Shown: one piece after another, positions 1 through 8,449 of the stretch
Layout: each line of letters starts with the position of its first letter
Numbering within the stretch: the first letter of the stretch is position 1
Assembly (NCBI GenBank): GCA_018882565.1
Contig: VERQ01000003.1
Location: 1-41,063 of the forward strand
Direction of reading: 5' to 3'
Source: Candidatus Fonsibacter sp.
Lineage (GTDB): Bacteria > Pseudomonadota > Alphaproteobacteria > Pelagibacterales > Pelagibacteraceae
DNA length: 41,063 nt
Position numbers and translations under genes: made by a program
Notes under the pieces: model-generated
Told to the model about the DNA's origin: nothing
What the model saw: the letters and a program-made list of their open reading frames with translations, nothing else
Database searches by the model: none

Positions 1-47
1 CCTGATACTAAGCCAACATAACCTGTTCCAATAAAACAAATTTTCAT
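1..47 (-). CDS. UDP-glucose 6-dehydrogenase, N-terminal fragment (cut by window edge)
   Basis: Only the first 15 codons lie in the window, reading MKICFIGTGYVGLVS. This is the start of the NAD-binding Rossmann fold (GxGxxG as GTGYVG) typical of the UDP-glucose/GDP-mannose dehydrogenase family, which oxidises UDP-glucose to UDP-glucuronate. The ATG is one base downstream of the galU stop codon, so the two genes are very probably co-transcribed: galU makes the UDP-glucose this enzyme would use. The substrate assignment rests on this neighbour, because the diagnostic part of the protein is outside the window. Confidence 0.7.
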   Translation of the reverse strand, partial: MKICFIGTGYVGLVS

Positions 48-48
48 A

Positions 49-852
49 TTACATTTTTTTTAGTGAGTTATTATATCCATTAACAGTTCCGCAGTCCAAA
101 TATGCTCCAGAAAATAAATGTCCCACAAATTTATTATCATTATAAATTAAATGTTTCATGGCATCTGTAATCTGAACTTCTCCAGAAGAACCTTTTTTTG
201 TTTTTTTTAATGAAGAAAATATTTTAGATGGCAGAATATATCTTCCTATTATTGCATAGTTTGATGGAGAATTTTTTACACTAGGTTTTTCAACTAAATC
301 ACTAATAAATAAATTATTATTAATTTTTTTTGAATATTTTATAATTCCATATCTTGATACCTCAGAGTTATTTACTTTTTTAGAAGCTATTACTGAGGAT
401 TGATATTTGTTGTGAATATTTATCATTTTTTTTGAACAGTTTTCTTTAATAATTATATCGTCTGGCAAAACCAAAAGGAAAAACTTTTCCTTAACTATTG
501 ATTTTGCTGTCAATACTGCATCTCCAAGGCCTTTTGGAGAATTTTGATAAACAAATTTAATTTTTTTTCTGTAACGATCTAAAATTTTAAGTTTTTGAAT
601 AGATTTAATATCGTTCTTTTTTTTTAAATAATTTAATAAATAAGGATCAGGATAAAGGTAATCCTTAATAATTCTTTTTCTTTTAGAAGTAACTAAAATA
701 ATTTTTTTTATACCCGCTTCTAAACATTCATCTAAAATATGTTCCAAAATAGTTTTATTTCCTAGTGGTAATAGTTCTTTTGGGAGTATTTTGCTAAATG
801 GTAGAAGTCTTGTACCTAAACCAGCTAATGGTATTATCGCTTCTTTTATCAT
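49..852 (-). CDS. galU: UTP-glucose-1-phosphate uridylyltransferase
   Basis: Makes UDP-glucose from UTP and glucose 1-phosphate in the cytoplasm, for surface polysaccharide and sugar nucleotide synthesis. The nucleotide-binding loop PLAGLGTRLLP is at residues 8-18, followed by PKELLPL at 24-30, matching the GalU consensus; the PDD stretch near residues 130-132 and GEVQITDAM near 222-230 are also typical. At 267 residues it is slightly shorter than most bacterial GalU (about 290). The next gene is a UDP-glucose dehydrogenase one base away. The start codon is only 24 bp from the divergent panC start, so its promoter must sit inside panC or in that tiny gap. Confidence 0.93.
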   Translation of the reverse strand: MIKEAIIPLAGLGTRLLPFSKILPKELLPLGNKTILEHILDECLEAGIKKIILVTSKRKRIIKDYLYPDPYLLNYLKKKNDIKSIQKLKILDRYRKKIKFVYQNSPKGLGDAVLTAKSIVKEKFFLLVLPDDIIIKENCSKKMINIHNKYQSSVIASKKVNNSEVSRYGIIKYSKKINNNLFISDLVEKPSVKNSPSNYAIIGRYILPSKIFSSLKKTKKGSSGEVQITDAMKHLIYNDNKFVGHLFSGAYLDCGTVNGYNNSLKKM

Positions 853-876
853 TAAATATTATAGTTAATTTCTTAA

Positions 877-1686
877 ATGAAAATAATTAAAACAGCAAAT
901 AAAATAACAACTGAGTTAACAAATAAAAAAAATATTGGCTTTATCCCGACTATGGGATGCTTGCATGATGGTCATGTATCTTTAATCAGAAAATCCAAAA
1001 AGAAAAAATTATTAACGATAGTGAGTATATTTGTAAACCCACTCCAATTTAATAATAAAAAAGATTTTAAAAAATATCCTAAAACTATTTCAACAGACTT
1101 AAGAATTTGTAAAAAAAATAAAGTAGACTATGTTTATCTGCCTCAAGAAAATGACATTTATCCTGAAAAAAAAATTGTTACAAAAAATAAGATTCATTTT
1201 TTTAAGAATTATATGGAAGGTAAATTTAGACCGGGGCATTTTGAGGGTGTTATAGAAGTGGTAAAAAGATTATTAAGTCATATAAAAACTACTTATCTTT
1301 TTCTTGGAAAAAAAGATTATCAACAATTAATTATTATTAAAAAATATTTAGAAAGCATTAAATCAAAAATAAAAGTTGTGCCTTGTGACACTATTAGAGC
1401 TAAAAATGGTATCGCTTTATCTTCTAGAAATAAATTGTTAGATCAAAAATCATTAAATACTGCTGGAAAAATAATTAATTTTTTAAAAAAAAATAAAAAT
1501 CAAATTATTAAATCTAATAGAAACATATTCTTTATAAATAAAATAAAAGAATTTGGTGCTAATAAAGTAGATTATTTATCTGCTTTTAATTTAAAACAAT
1601 TAAAAAAAACTAATAAACCTTCAGTAAATACGAGAGTATTTCTCGCCTATTATATAAATGGTGTAAGATTAATAGATAATTTTTAA
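877..1686 (+). CDS. panC: pantothenate synthetase (pantoate-beta-alanine ligase)
   Basis: Joins pantoate and beta-alanine with ATP to give pantothenate, the coenzyme A precursor, through a pantoyl-adenylate. The nucleotidyltransferase HIGH-type signature PTMGCLHDGH is at residues 24-33, SIFVNPLQF at about 51-59, and the ALSSRN segment (KMSKS-like position) near residues 175-180. Length of 269 residues is normal. The stop codon shares one base with the lipB start (TAATG), indicating translational coupling. The spacer to divergent galU is 24 bp with no obvious Shine-Dalgarno, so a very short or absent leader is likely. Confidence 0.95.
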   Translation: MKIIKTANKITTELTNKKNIGFIPTMGCLHDGHVSLIRKSKKKKLLTIVSIFVNPLQFNNKKDFKKYPKTISTDLRICKKNKVDYVYLPQENDIYPEKKIVTKNKIHFFKNYMEGKFRPGHFEGVIEVVKRLLSHIKTTYLFLGKKDYQQLIIIKKYLESIKSKIKVVPCDTIRAKNGIALSSRNKLLDQKSLNTAGKIINFLKKNKNQIIKSNRNIFFINKIKEFGANKVDYLSAFNLKQLKKTNKPSVNTRVFLAYYINGVRLIDNF

Positions 1687-2306
1687 TGGAAATTAAAATT
1701 TCTCACAAACCTGTTCCTTACAAAGAGGCAATGGATTTTTTAGAAAAAAAAGTAGAAAAAGTTCATGCAAACATAGAAGATGAGATTATCTGGATATTAG
1801 AACACAATTCAGTTTATACAAAAGGCATAAGTGCATCAGATGATGATTTATTGATGCCTAATTTATTTCCTATAATAGAAACAAATCGAGGTGGAAAATT
1901 CACCTATCATGGTCCTGGACAAAAAATTGTTTATTTTGTCATTAATTTAAATAAGCGTGAAAAAGAAATTAAAAAATTTGTGCGTAATGTTGAAAAATGG
2001 ATCATTGCCGTTCTTAATGATTTTAATATTTCATCATTTGCTGATCCTAAAAATATAGGCATCTGGATAAGAAATAATAATGAAGAAAATAAAATTGCAG
2101 CAATTGGCATCAAAGTTAAAAAATGGATTGCTTATCATGGCTTCTCCTTAAATATAAATGTGAACAAATCTGACTATCGAGGAATAGTACCCTGTGGAAT
2201 ATCTAATAAAGGAATTATTAACATTTCTGATTTATGCAATGTTCCAAATGATGAAAAAATTAATAACTCAATAAAAGAAAACTTTTATAAGTTATTTAAT
2301 TCATAA
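1686..2306 (+). CDS. lipB: lipoyl(octanoyl) transferase
   Basis: Transfers octanoate from acyl carrier protein to the lipoyl domains of 2-oxoacid dehydrogenases and the glycine cleavage H protein, the first step of endogenous lipoate synthesis. The family signature RGGKFTYHGPGQ is at residues 68-79. The catalytic pair is present as K143 (in AAIGIKVKKW) and C170 (in VPCGIS). Length of 206 residues fits the family. The start overlaps the panC stop by one base, and the 3' end overlaps the convergent rluC gene by 22 bp, so the two mRNAs are complementary at their tails. Confidence 0.95.
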   Translation: MEIKISHKPVPYKEAMDFLEKKVEKVHANIEDEIIWILEHNSVYTKGISASDDDLLMPNLFPIIETNRGGKFTYHGPGQKIVYFVINLNKREKEIKKFVRNVEKWIIAVLNDFNISSFADPKNIGIWIRNNNEENKIAAIGIKVKKWIAYHGFSLNINVNKSDYRGIVPCGISNKGIINISDLCNVPNDEKINNSIKENFYKLFNS

Positions 2307-3214
2307 GTTAACTCTTGTTCCTTGCAAAAATTCTGAAAATATAATGATGGCTCTGCATAGTGCACTATTTTTTTGCCATTTATTAAAAACTCAACTTTAT
2401 AAGCATGAAGCATTAAATGAAGTTCTTTAGATTTATTTAGACCTTTATTTGTGTACTTTTTTTCTCCTAAAATAGGATGTTTGATAAAACTTAACTGTCT
2501 TCTCAATTGATGTTTTCTTCCTGTCTCAGGATTTAGCAATAGCAACGAATAATCTTTTGTCTCCGAAATAACTTCATAATTAGTAATTGATAAATGTATT
2601 TTTTCTTTATCATTTTCAATATATTTAAGTTCATTTTTTAAAGTACCATTTTTATCATTTAGTACCCCATCCACTATAGCCAAATAACTTTTTTTTATAG
2701 TTTGATTTTTAAATAATTCTGAAAAAAATTTTGCGCTTTTATGTGTTTTACTAATAATTAAAATTCCAGTTGTTTCGGCATCTAATCTATGAACCAAATG
2801 AGGCGATGGATATTCTGTATCCGAATGATTTTTTAATATATCGAAAATATTTTTTCCTGTTTTAGTCCCCGATTGTACAGCTAAATTATAAGGCTTGTTC
2901 AAGACTAAATAGTGCTCATTCTCAAATAGAATATTGTTTTTAATTAAATCGTAATCCTTTTTTGAAGGTAGATATGAAAATTTCTTTTTGATTATTTTAT
3001 CGTCGTTATCAATATCGGTATATATCTTAATTTCATCATTTACCTGTATTTTATAAGAACTTTTTACCTTTTTGCCGTTAACAAGGATTTTGCCTTTTCT
3101 TAGGGTTCTTTCAATAAGTGATTGGGGTAAAGGTTTTACTTTTTTTTTAAACCATTTATCGAGACGGATATTTTCAAAATCTTCTTCAATTTTAAAAATA
3201 TGCTTAGGTTCCAT
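2285..3214 (-). CDS. rluC: 23S rRNA pseudouridine synthase, RluC/RluD family
   Basis: Isomerises uridines of 23S rRNA to pseudouridine. An N-terminal S4 RNA-binding domain covers about residues 15-65 (RLDKWFKKK at 18-26, then LRKGKILVNGKKVK). The catalytic motif HRLD is at 142-145 with D145 the expected nucleophile, followed by AETTGILII. The S4 region resembles RluC more than RluD, but the two are hard to separate by eye. Start ATG overlaps the crcB stop by one base, so it is coupled to crcB at the distal end of the ribosomal cluster; its 3' end overlaps lipB. Confidence 0.85.
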   Translation of the reverse strand: MEPKHIFKIEEDFENIRLDKWFKKKVKPLPQSLIERTLRKGKILVNGKKVKSSYKIQVNDEIKIYTDIDNDDKIIKKKFSYLPSKKDYDLIKNNILFENEHYLVLNKPYNLAVQSGTKTGKNIFDILKNHSDTEYPSPHLVHRLDAETTGILIISKTHKSAKFFSELFKNQTIKKSYLAIVDGVLNDKNGTLKNELKYIENDKEKIHLSITNYEVISETKDYSLLLLNPETGRKHQLRRQLSFIKHPILGEKKYTNKGLNKSKELHLMLHAYKVEFLINGKKIVHYAEPSLYFQNFCKEQELTYELNNL

Positions 3215-3594
3215 TATGAAATAATATGAATAAACTTGTCTCCTAAATAAAACATCAGTAATCCAAAAAACACTGAAATAAAAATATAAATAAAAGCTAA
3301 TAGATAATTTGAATTATTAACAAGATTAAAAAAATCTTGAGAGAAAGAAGAAAACGTTGTGAAACCTCCTAAAAATCCAATAGTAATATAATTTTTAAAA
3401 TTTTCATCTATCGATATGAATTTTGTATCTAATATTCCTGAAAATAAACCAATTAAAAAACAACCTAATAAATTAACTACGAGAGTTCCAATAGGAAAAG
3501 TAGATTGAAATATTTTTGGGGTAATTTGTACAACTGAAAATCTTGCTACTGTTCCAAAAGCACCAAATAAAGCAATTAATAAATACGACTTCAT
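3214..3594 (-). CDS. crcB: fluoride ion exporter CrcB/FluC
   Basis: Small four-helix membrane protein that works as a dual-topology dimer to export fluoride. The family motifs are clear: GTLVVNLLGCFLIG at about residues 36-49 and GFLGGFTTFSSFSQDF at about 73-88. Hydrophobic segments lie at about 3-23, 36-57, 68-85 and 97-120. At 126 residues it has normal length. It sits 7 bp after rplQ and overlaps rluC by one base, so it appears to ride on the alpha-operon transcript; no fluoride riboswitch fits in the 7-bp gap. Confidence 0.93.
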   Translation of the reverse strand: MKSYLLIALFGAFGTVARFSVVQITPKIFQSTFPIGTLVVNLLGCFLIGLFSGILDTKFISIDENFKNYITIGFLGGFTTFSSFSQDFFNLVNNSNYLLAFIYIFISVFFGLLMFYLGDKFIHIIS

Positions 3595-3601
3595 TAATTG
3601 T

Positions 3602-4042
3602 TTACTTGCTTAGCTGCTGAGCTTCTTCCTTTGGTTGCTCAGGTTTTTTCTGAACTGGACCTGAATCTTGGCCTTTTGCATTAAAATCTTTATCTACTAA
3701 TTCAATGTACGCCATCGTTGAATTATCTCCAAAACGATTTCTTGTTCTAATAATTCTAGAATAACCGCCTTTTCTATTTTCATATCTCTTAGACAAAACA
3801 GTAATTAATTTCTCTGCTGAAGTTTCATCTTGCAATTTTGAAATTAAAGATCTTCTAGCTGATAAATCTTTCTTTTTTCCAATAGTAATAACTTTATCAA
3901 TTAATGGCTTTAATTCTTTTGCTTTGGGCAGAGTTGTTTTAATTTGCTCATGCTTAATTAAAGAATTAAGCATATTTTTAAACAAAGCTTTACGGTGCTC
4001 TGAAGTTCTGTTTAATTTTCTATGAGCAATTTTGTGTCTCAT
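3602..4042 (-). CDS. rplQ: 50S ribosomal protein L17
   Basis: Large-subunit protein near the peptide exit tunnel. The N-terminus MRHKIAHRKLNRTSEHRKAL is a near-invariant L17 signature, and the core ends at about residue 118 (NSTMAYIELVD). The remaining 28 residues are a Gln/Lys/Glu/Pro-rich tail not found in typical 116-130 residue L17 proteins. It begins 5 bp after the rpoA stop codon, the standard rpsM-rpsK-rpoA-rplQ order of the alpha operon. Confidence 0.97.
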   Translation of the reverse strand: MRHKIAHRKLNRTSEHRKALFKNMLNSLIKHEQIKTTLPKAKELKPLIDKVITIGKKKDLSARRSLISKLQDETSAEKLITVLSKRYENRKGGYSRIIRTRNRFGDNSTMAYIELVDKDFNAKGQDSGPVQKKPEQPKEEAQQLSK

Positions 4043-4047
4043 TATTA

Positions 4048-5061
4048 TTAATAGTTATCCTCTAATTTTTTAGAAAGTTCAGCAATATTTTCTGGTGGCC
4101 AATTTGGAACTTCCATTCCAAGATATAATGACATTGTCGTAAGAACTTCTTTAATTTCATTCAAAGATTTTCTTCCAAAATTAGGAGTTCTTAGCATTTC
4201 GCTTTCACTCTTTTGAACTAAATCACCAATATAAATAATATTGTCATTCTTCAGACAATTCATTGATCTTACAGAAAGTTCTAGTTCATCAACTCTTCTA
4301 AGTAAGTTTCTATTAAATTCTGGCTCAGAAGGTTTTTTCTCTTGAATTGTAGCAACAGGTTCGTCGAAATTTACAAACATTGCTAATTGATCTTGTAAAA
4401 TTCTAGCTGCAAAAGCAACAGAATCTTCTGCTGTTACAGAACCATTTGTTTCAACTTCCATTGTTAATTTATCATAATCTAATGTTAATCCTTCTCTTGC
4501 ATTAGACACATTATAAGAAACTCTCTTAACTGGACTAAAAACAGCATCAATAGCTATTAATCCTAATGGAGAATTGCTAGCTTTGTTTCTATCTGCAGGA
4601 ACATAGCCTTTTCCAGTGTTTACCGTTAACTCCATATGAAATTTAGTTTTTTCATCTAAGTTACAAATTACTAAATCGGGATTTAAAATTTCAATGTCTG
4701 AATTTGGAGCGATCATTTTTGCTTTAATTTCGCCAGGGCCTTTAGCATCTAAAATTAATTTTTTTGGTCCAGAAGTTTTTAAGTTTAAAGCCAAAGCTTT
4801 AACGTTAAGAACGATATCAGTAACATCTTCTCTAACACCATCGATTGATGAAAATTCATGAAGAACTCCATCAATTTGTATAGCTGTTACAGCTGTGCCT
4901 TGAACTGAAGATAATAAGACTCTTCTTAAAGCATTTCCTAAAGTTAAAGCATAACCTTTTTCTAAAGGTTCAGCGATAATTTTTGCATGTTTTTTGTCAT
5001 CACTTTGCGTAATATTTAATTTTGATGGTTTTATAAGTTCTTTCCAATTTTTATCTATCAA
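4048..5061 (-). CDS. rpoA: DNA-directed RNA polymerase subunit alpha
   Basis: Dimerises to start RNA polymerase assembly and contacts UP-elements and activators through its C-terminal domain. The N-terminal domain (about 1-235) carries the [12 protein letters not shown] motif near residues 41-52; a linker rich in Glu/Pro/Lys follows; the C-terminal domain (about 255-325) shows the helix-hairpin-helix pattern with [13 protein letters not shown]. Length of 337 residues matches alphaproteobacterial RpoA. Spacers are 24 bp to rpsK and 5 bp to rplQ. Confidence 0.98.
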   Translation of the reverse strand: MIDKNWKELIKPSKLNITQSDDKKHAKIIAEPLEKGYALTLGNALRRVLLSSVQGTAVTAIQIDGVLHEFSSIDGVREDVTDIVLNVKALALNLKTSGPKKLILDAKGPGEIKAKMIAPNSDIEILNPDLVICNLDEKTKFHMELTVNTGKGYVPADRNKASNSPLGLIAIDAVFSPVKRVSYNVSNAREGLTLDYDKLTMEVETNGSVTAEDSVAFAARILQDQLAMFVNFDEPVATIQEKKPSEPEFNRNLLRRVDELELSVRSMNCLKNDNIIYIGDLVQKSESEMLRTPNFGRKSLNEIKEVLTTMSLYLGMEVPNWPPENIAELSKKLEDNY

Positions 5062-5085
5062 GTTACTTCTCCTATTTAGTTATTA

Positions 5086-5559
5086 TTAAACACGTCTTTT
5101 CTTTGGAGGCCTGCAGCCATTATGCGGCATAGGACTCATATCTTTAATAGAGGTAATCTTAAAACCTCTAGCCTGTAATGCTCTAAGAGCAGTTTCTCGA
5201 CCTGAACCAGGCCCTTTAACTTCAACTGTAATATTTTTTAATCCATGCTCTAATGCTTTTCCTGCTGCATCGTCTGCTGCAACTTGCGCTGCATATGGAG
5301 TTGATTTTCTAGAACCTTTAAATCCTTTTGATCCTGCAGATGACCAAGAAATCACGTTACCTTGTTTATCTGTAATAGTAACAATAGTGTTATTAAAAGT
5401 GGCATTTACGTAAACATTCCCATTAACGACGTTTTTTTTCTCTTTCTTCTTAACTTTTATTTTTTTCTTTATTCCACCTTCTTGCTTAGCGTCTTTTGCT
5501 GGTGCTGCAGCTCCTTCGGCTTTTGGTTTTTTATCTTTAATATTTTTATCTTCAGCCAT
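5086..5559 (-). CDS. rpsK: 30S ribosomal protein S11 with N-terminal extension
   Basis: Platform protein of the small subunit, near the mRNA exit. The S11 core begins at about residue 44 ([17 protein letters not shown]) and ends in the conserved [13 protein letters not shown]. At 157 residues it is about 28 longer than usual S11 (129): the first 40 or so residues are a low-complexity Lys/Ala segment. The start at 5559 is the only in-frame ATG before the core and lies 4 bp after the rpsM stop, so the extension looks genuine. Confidence 0.96.
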   Translation of the reverse strand: MAEDKNIKDKKPKAEGAAAPAKDAKQEGGIKKKIKVKKKEKKNVVNGNVYVNATFNNTIVTITDKQGNVISWSSAGSKGFKGSRKSTPYAAQVAADDAAGKALEHGLKNITVEVKGPGSGRETALRALQARGFKITSIKDMSPMPHNGCRPPKKRRV

Positions 5560-5563
5560 TTAA

Positions 5564-5944
5564 TTATTTCATGCTAGTTAATTTTTTACCTGCAATTGCA
5601 ATAGCCTTGCCTTTTCTTGTTCTTGCATTGGAATGTGTTCTCTGTCCTCTAACTGGAAGTCTTTTTCTGTGTCTTGATCCTCTGTAAGTTCCTAAATCTT
5701 TTAATCTTTTAATATCTAAAGATACGTTTCTTCTAAGATCTCCTTCAACTGAATATTTACTATCAATAAACTCTCTTATCTTTAAAACTTCATCATCAGT
5801 AAGAGAATTTGTTCTTTTATGTTTGTCAATTTTTAATTCGTTACAAATGTCATTTGCTGTTTTGTCTCCAATACCATGAATATAAGTAAGAGCTGTTTTA
5901 ACAACTTTATTTTGAGGAATATTTACTCCAGCTATACGAGCCAT
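5564..5944 (-). CDS. rpsM: 30S ribosomal protein S13
   Basis: Head protein of the 30S subunit that forms bridges to the 50S and touches P-site t[16 protein letters not shown] at the start, [10 protein letters not shown] near 22-31, and the C-terminal [20 protein letters not shown] are S13 hallmarks. Length of 126 residues is standard. It is the first gene after the 55-bp gap that follows adk; that gap carries a strong sigma-70-like promoter, so rpsM-rpsK-rpoA-rplQ (and perhaps crcB-rluC) can be transcribed independently of the upstream spc genes. Confidence 0.98.
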   Translation of the reverse strand: MARIAGVNIPQNKVVKTALTYIHGIGDKTANDICNELKIDKHKRTNSLTDDEVLKIREFIDSKYSVEGDLRRNVSLDIKRLKDLGTYRGSRHRKRLPVRGQRTHSNARTRKGKAIAIAGKKLTSMK

Positions 5945-5975
5945 AAATTAAAAGTCTATTTTTTGAAAAAATGCG

Positions 5976-6003
5976 ATTATATGAATCAAACTATCAAAGT
6001 CAA
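5976..6003 (-). promoter_or_regulatory. promoter of the alpha operon (rpsM-rpsK-rpoA-rplQ)
   Basis: Read on the minus strand: TTGACT (5998-6003), 16-nt spacer, TATAAT (5976-5981). The -10 is a perfect consensus and the -35 matches five of six bases. The -35 box overlaps the adk stop codon (TGA at 6000-6002). Predicted start is near 5969, giving a leader of about 25 nt before the rpsM ATG at 5944. Confidence 0.75.
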
Positions 6004-6653
6004 CTGCGTACGGCACGGATTATTGTAAATAATTGATCAGTTATCGCATTAATTTCCTGCATTCCGTCTATATTTTTCATTATTCCTTTTTTTAAGTAGT
6101 AATCTAAGACTGGAAAAGTTTTTTCATCATAAGTTTTTAATCTTTTTACAATTGTCTCTTCATTGTCATCAGATCTTGTAATCAGTTTTCTTTGACCGCA
6201 CTCTTTCAAGTCGCAATTTTTTGGTGGATCAAAAAAAGTGTTAAATGTTTTATTGCATGCTGAACAAGTAACTCTGCCAGTAATTCTCTTAACTAAAATT
6301 TGATTATCGACTTTTAAATTGAGTGCCAAACTCATTTGTTGATTATATTTTTTTAATAAATTGTCTAAACTTTTTGCTTGCTCAATATTTCTTGGAAAAC
6401 CATCAAAAATAATTCGATTTTTATATTCTGGATTAGAAATTTTATTCTCAATTAAATTATTTATAATTTCATCAGAAACTAAACCGCCTGATTTCATAAT
6501 TTCTTCAATCTTATTTCCAAATTCAGTTTTCTTGCTTACTTCGTCTCTAAGTAAATCGCCTGTTGATAATTGAAATAAATTGAATTCTTTAACTAATTTT
6601 GCTGACTGAGTTCCTTTTCCTGCGCCTGGAGGGCCAAAAATTACGAGATTCAT
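6000..6653 (-). CDS. adk: adenylate kinase
   Basis: Interconverts ATP + AMP and 2 ADP. The P-loop GPPGAGKGTQ is at residues 7-16, AMP-binding STGDLLRDEV at 30-39, DGFPRN at 84-89. The LID region (about 125-162) has four cysteines, C130, C133, C147 and C152, a zinc-finger-type LID, although the second pair is spaced by four residues rather than the usual two. It follows secY with a one-base overlap, the alphaproteobacterial arrangement. No rpmJ (L36) gene lies between secY and rpsM. Confidence 0.97.
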   Translation of the reverse strand: MNLVIFGPPGAGKGTQSAKLVKEFNLFQLSTGDLLRDEVSKKTEFGNKIEEIMKSGGLVSDEIINNLIENKISNPEYKNRIIFDGFPRNIEQAKSLDNLLKKYNQQMSLALNLKVDNQILVKRITGRVTCSACNKTFNTFFDPPKNCDLKECGQRKLITRSDDNEETIVKRLKTYDEKTFPVLDYYLKKGIMKNIDGMQEINAITDQLFTIIRAVRS

Positions 6654-7963
6654 TAACGATTAAACTTTGTTTTTTTAATTAGACTTTCGTATTGCTGGCT
6701 CATTAGTCTAGTTTGTACTTGTGCAACTGTGTCCATTGCAACTACAGCAACGATAAGAAGTGAAGTTCCACCTAAATAAAATGGAATTGGATAATTTGCG
6801 ATAATTAATTCTGGCAATAAACAAATTAAAACCAAATATAAAGATCCAATTGCTGTTAGCTTCAATAACAATTGATCTATAAATTGTTCTGTTTGCTCTC
6901 CTGGTCTTATACCAGGAACAAATCCACCATACTTTCTTAAATTTTCTGCTGTTTCTTTTGGATTAAAAATTATTGAAGTGTAAAAAAATGAGAAGAATAT
7001 TATGCCGGCTGCGTAAATAATCATGTAAAGGGGTTTTCCTTGACCTAGCATAGAGGTAATTCCCACAACAATTTCATTTGAAGAAGATGTAAAATTAGAA
7101 ATTGTAATTGGTAAAATTAAAAGAGCTGATGCAAAAATTGCAGGAATAACACCAGCAGTATTAACTTTTAATGGAAGATGAGAAGCGTCTCCCCCGTACA
7201 ATTTATTTCCTATCTGTCTTTTAGGATAATGAATTAAAATTTTTCTTTGAGCGCGTTCTACAAAAACAATAAAGTAAATGGCAGCTATAAGAATGGTTAT
7301 AATGACTAATATTACTCCAGCAGAAATAGCCCCTGTTCTTCCTAATTCAAAAGTAGATGCCAACGCTCCTGGAATTTCAGCGACAATTCCTGCAAAAATA
7401 ATCAATGATATACCATTACCAATGCCTCTCGCTGTAATTTGTTCGCCAAGCCACATTAAGAACATTGTTCCTGTTAGCAATGTGATTGTAGTTACTAATC
7501 TAAAGTAAAAACCTGGCTCTAAAACGATTCCTTGTGAATTTTCTAAACTAACAGCCACTCCATAACCTTGAACCAACGCCAAAAGAACTGTTCCATATCT
7601 AGTGTATTGAGTGATTTTTCTTCTTCCAATTTCTCCAGAATTTTTTAAATTTTTAAAATAGTCTGTAACACCAGTTAATAATTGAATAATAATAGATGAA
7701 GAAATGTAAGGCATAATACCTAATGCAAAAATTGCCATTCTCGATACAGCTCCGCCTGCGAATAGATTGAACATTCCAAGTAATGATCTTTGATTGTCAG
7801 AGATCAATCCTTTTAATGCCTGCGCATCAATCCCTGGCAAAGGAACATAGGTGCAAAACCTATAAATAATTAAAATAAATAAAGTATAAAAAATTCTTCT
7901 TTTAAGATCATCTAAAGACGAATTTGGCTTTACAGATTCTACTGATCCAAAAGAACTAGACAT
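6653..7963 (-). CDS. secY: protein translocase subunit SecY
   Basis: Pore of the Sec translocon in the inner membrane; works with SecE (encoded at 30882-31067) and SecA. Ten hydrophobic segments can be traced, with the first at about residues 26-45 and the plug-region sequence GGAVSRMAIFALGIMPYISSS near 68-88 typical of SecY. The cytoplasmic loop FNPKETAENLRKYGGFVPGIRPG near residues 333-355 is strongly conserved. Length of 436 residues is normal. The start is 5 bp after the rplO stop; its stop overlaps adk by one base. Confidence 0.98.
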   Translation of the reverse strand: MSSSFGSVESVKPNSSLDDLKRRIFYTLFILIIYRFCTYVPLPGIDAQALKGLISDNQRSLLGMFNLFAGGAVSRMAIFALGIMPYISSSIIIQLLTGVTDYFKNLKNSGEIGRRKITQYTRYGTVLLALVQGYGVAVSLENSQGIVLEPGFYFRLVTTITLLTGTMFLMWLGEQITARGIGNGISLIIFAGIVAEIPGALASTFELGRTGAISAGVILVIITILIAAIYFIVFVERAQRKILIHYPKRQIGNKLYGGDASHLPLKVNTAGVIPAIFASALLILPITISNFTSSSNEIVVGITSMLGQGKPLYMIIYAAGIIFFSFFYTSIIFNPKETAENLRKYGGFVPGIRPGEQTEQFIDQLLLKLTAIGSLYLVLICLLPELIIANYPIPFYLGGTSLLIVAVVAMDTVAQVQTRLMSQQYESLIKKTKFNR

Positions 7964-7968
7964 AGAAA

Positions 7969-8445
7969 CTATTTAGCCTCTGCTTGTTTCAATAAATTAA
8001 CGCTACCGCCTGCTTTTTCAATTTTTGTTTTAGCAGATGCGCTGATTTGATGTACCTCTATTTGTATTTTTGATTTAATTTCACCATTACCTAAAATTTT
8101 TAATCTCTTAAAATTATTCTTAATATTTTTAACTTTTCTAAGACTATCTAATGTAACTTTAGAAGTTGTGTCTAATTTCTTCTTCTCTATTAAATGTTGA
8201 ATATCATTTAAGTTAATAATCATTTGATCGTATGAATGTTTTTTAATAATTGCATTAAAACCTCTTTTAGGAAGTCTTCTATAAAGAGGCATTTGACCTC
8301 CTTCGAAACTCTTAATAGATACACCCGATCTTGCTTTCTGACCTTTAACTCCTCGTCCAGCAGTCTTACCTTTTCCAGAACCTATTCCTCTACCATACCT
8401 TTTTGCTTTTTTATAAAGAGAAACGTTTAATGTATTTAATTTCAT
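7969..8445 (-). CDS. rplO: 50S ribosomal protein L15
   Basis: Late-assembly 50S protein. The Gly-rich N-terminal arm RYGRGIGSGKGKTAGRG at about residues 16-32 followed by GQKARSGV and FEGGQMPLYRRLPKRGF is diagnostic. Length of 158 is within the family range. It directly follows rpsE with a 4-bp gap; in most bacteria rpmD (L30) sits between them, and there is no space for it here. Confidence 0.97.
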   Translation of the reverse strand: MKLNTLNVSLYKKAKRYGRGIGSGKGKTAGRGVKGQKARSGVSIKSFEGGQMPLYRRLPKRGFNAIIKKHSYDQMIINLNDIQHLIEKKKLDTTSKVTLDSLRKVKNIKNNFKRLKILGNGEIKSKIQIEVHQISASAKTKIEKAGGSVNLLKQAEAK

Positions 8446-8449
8446 AATT

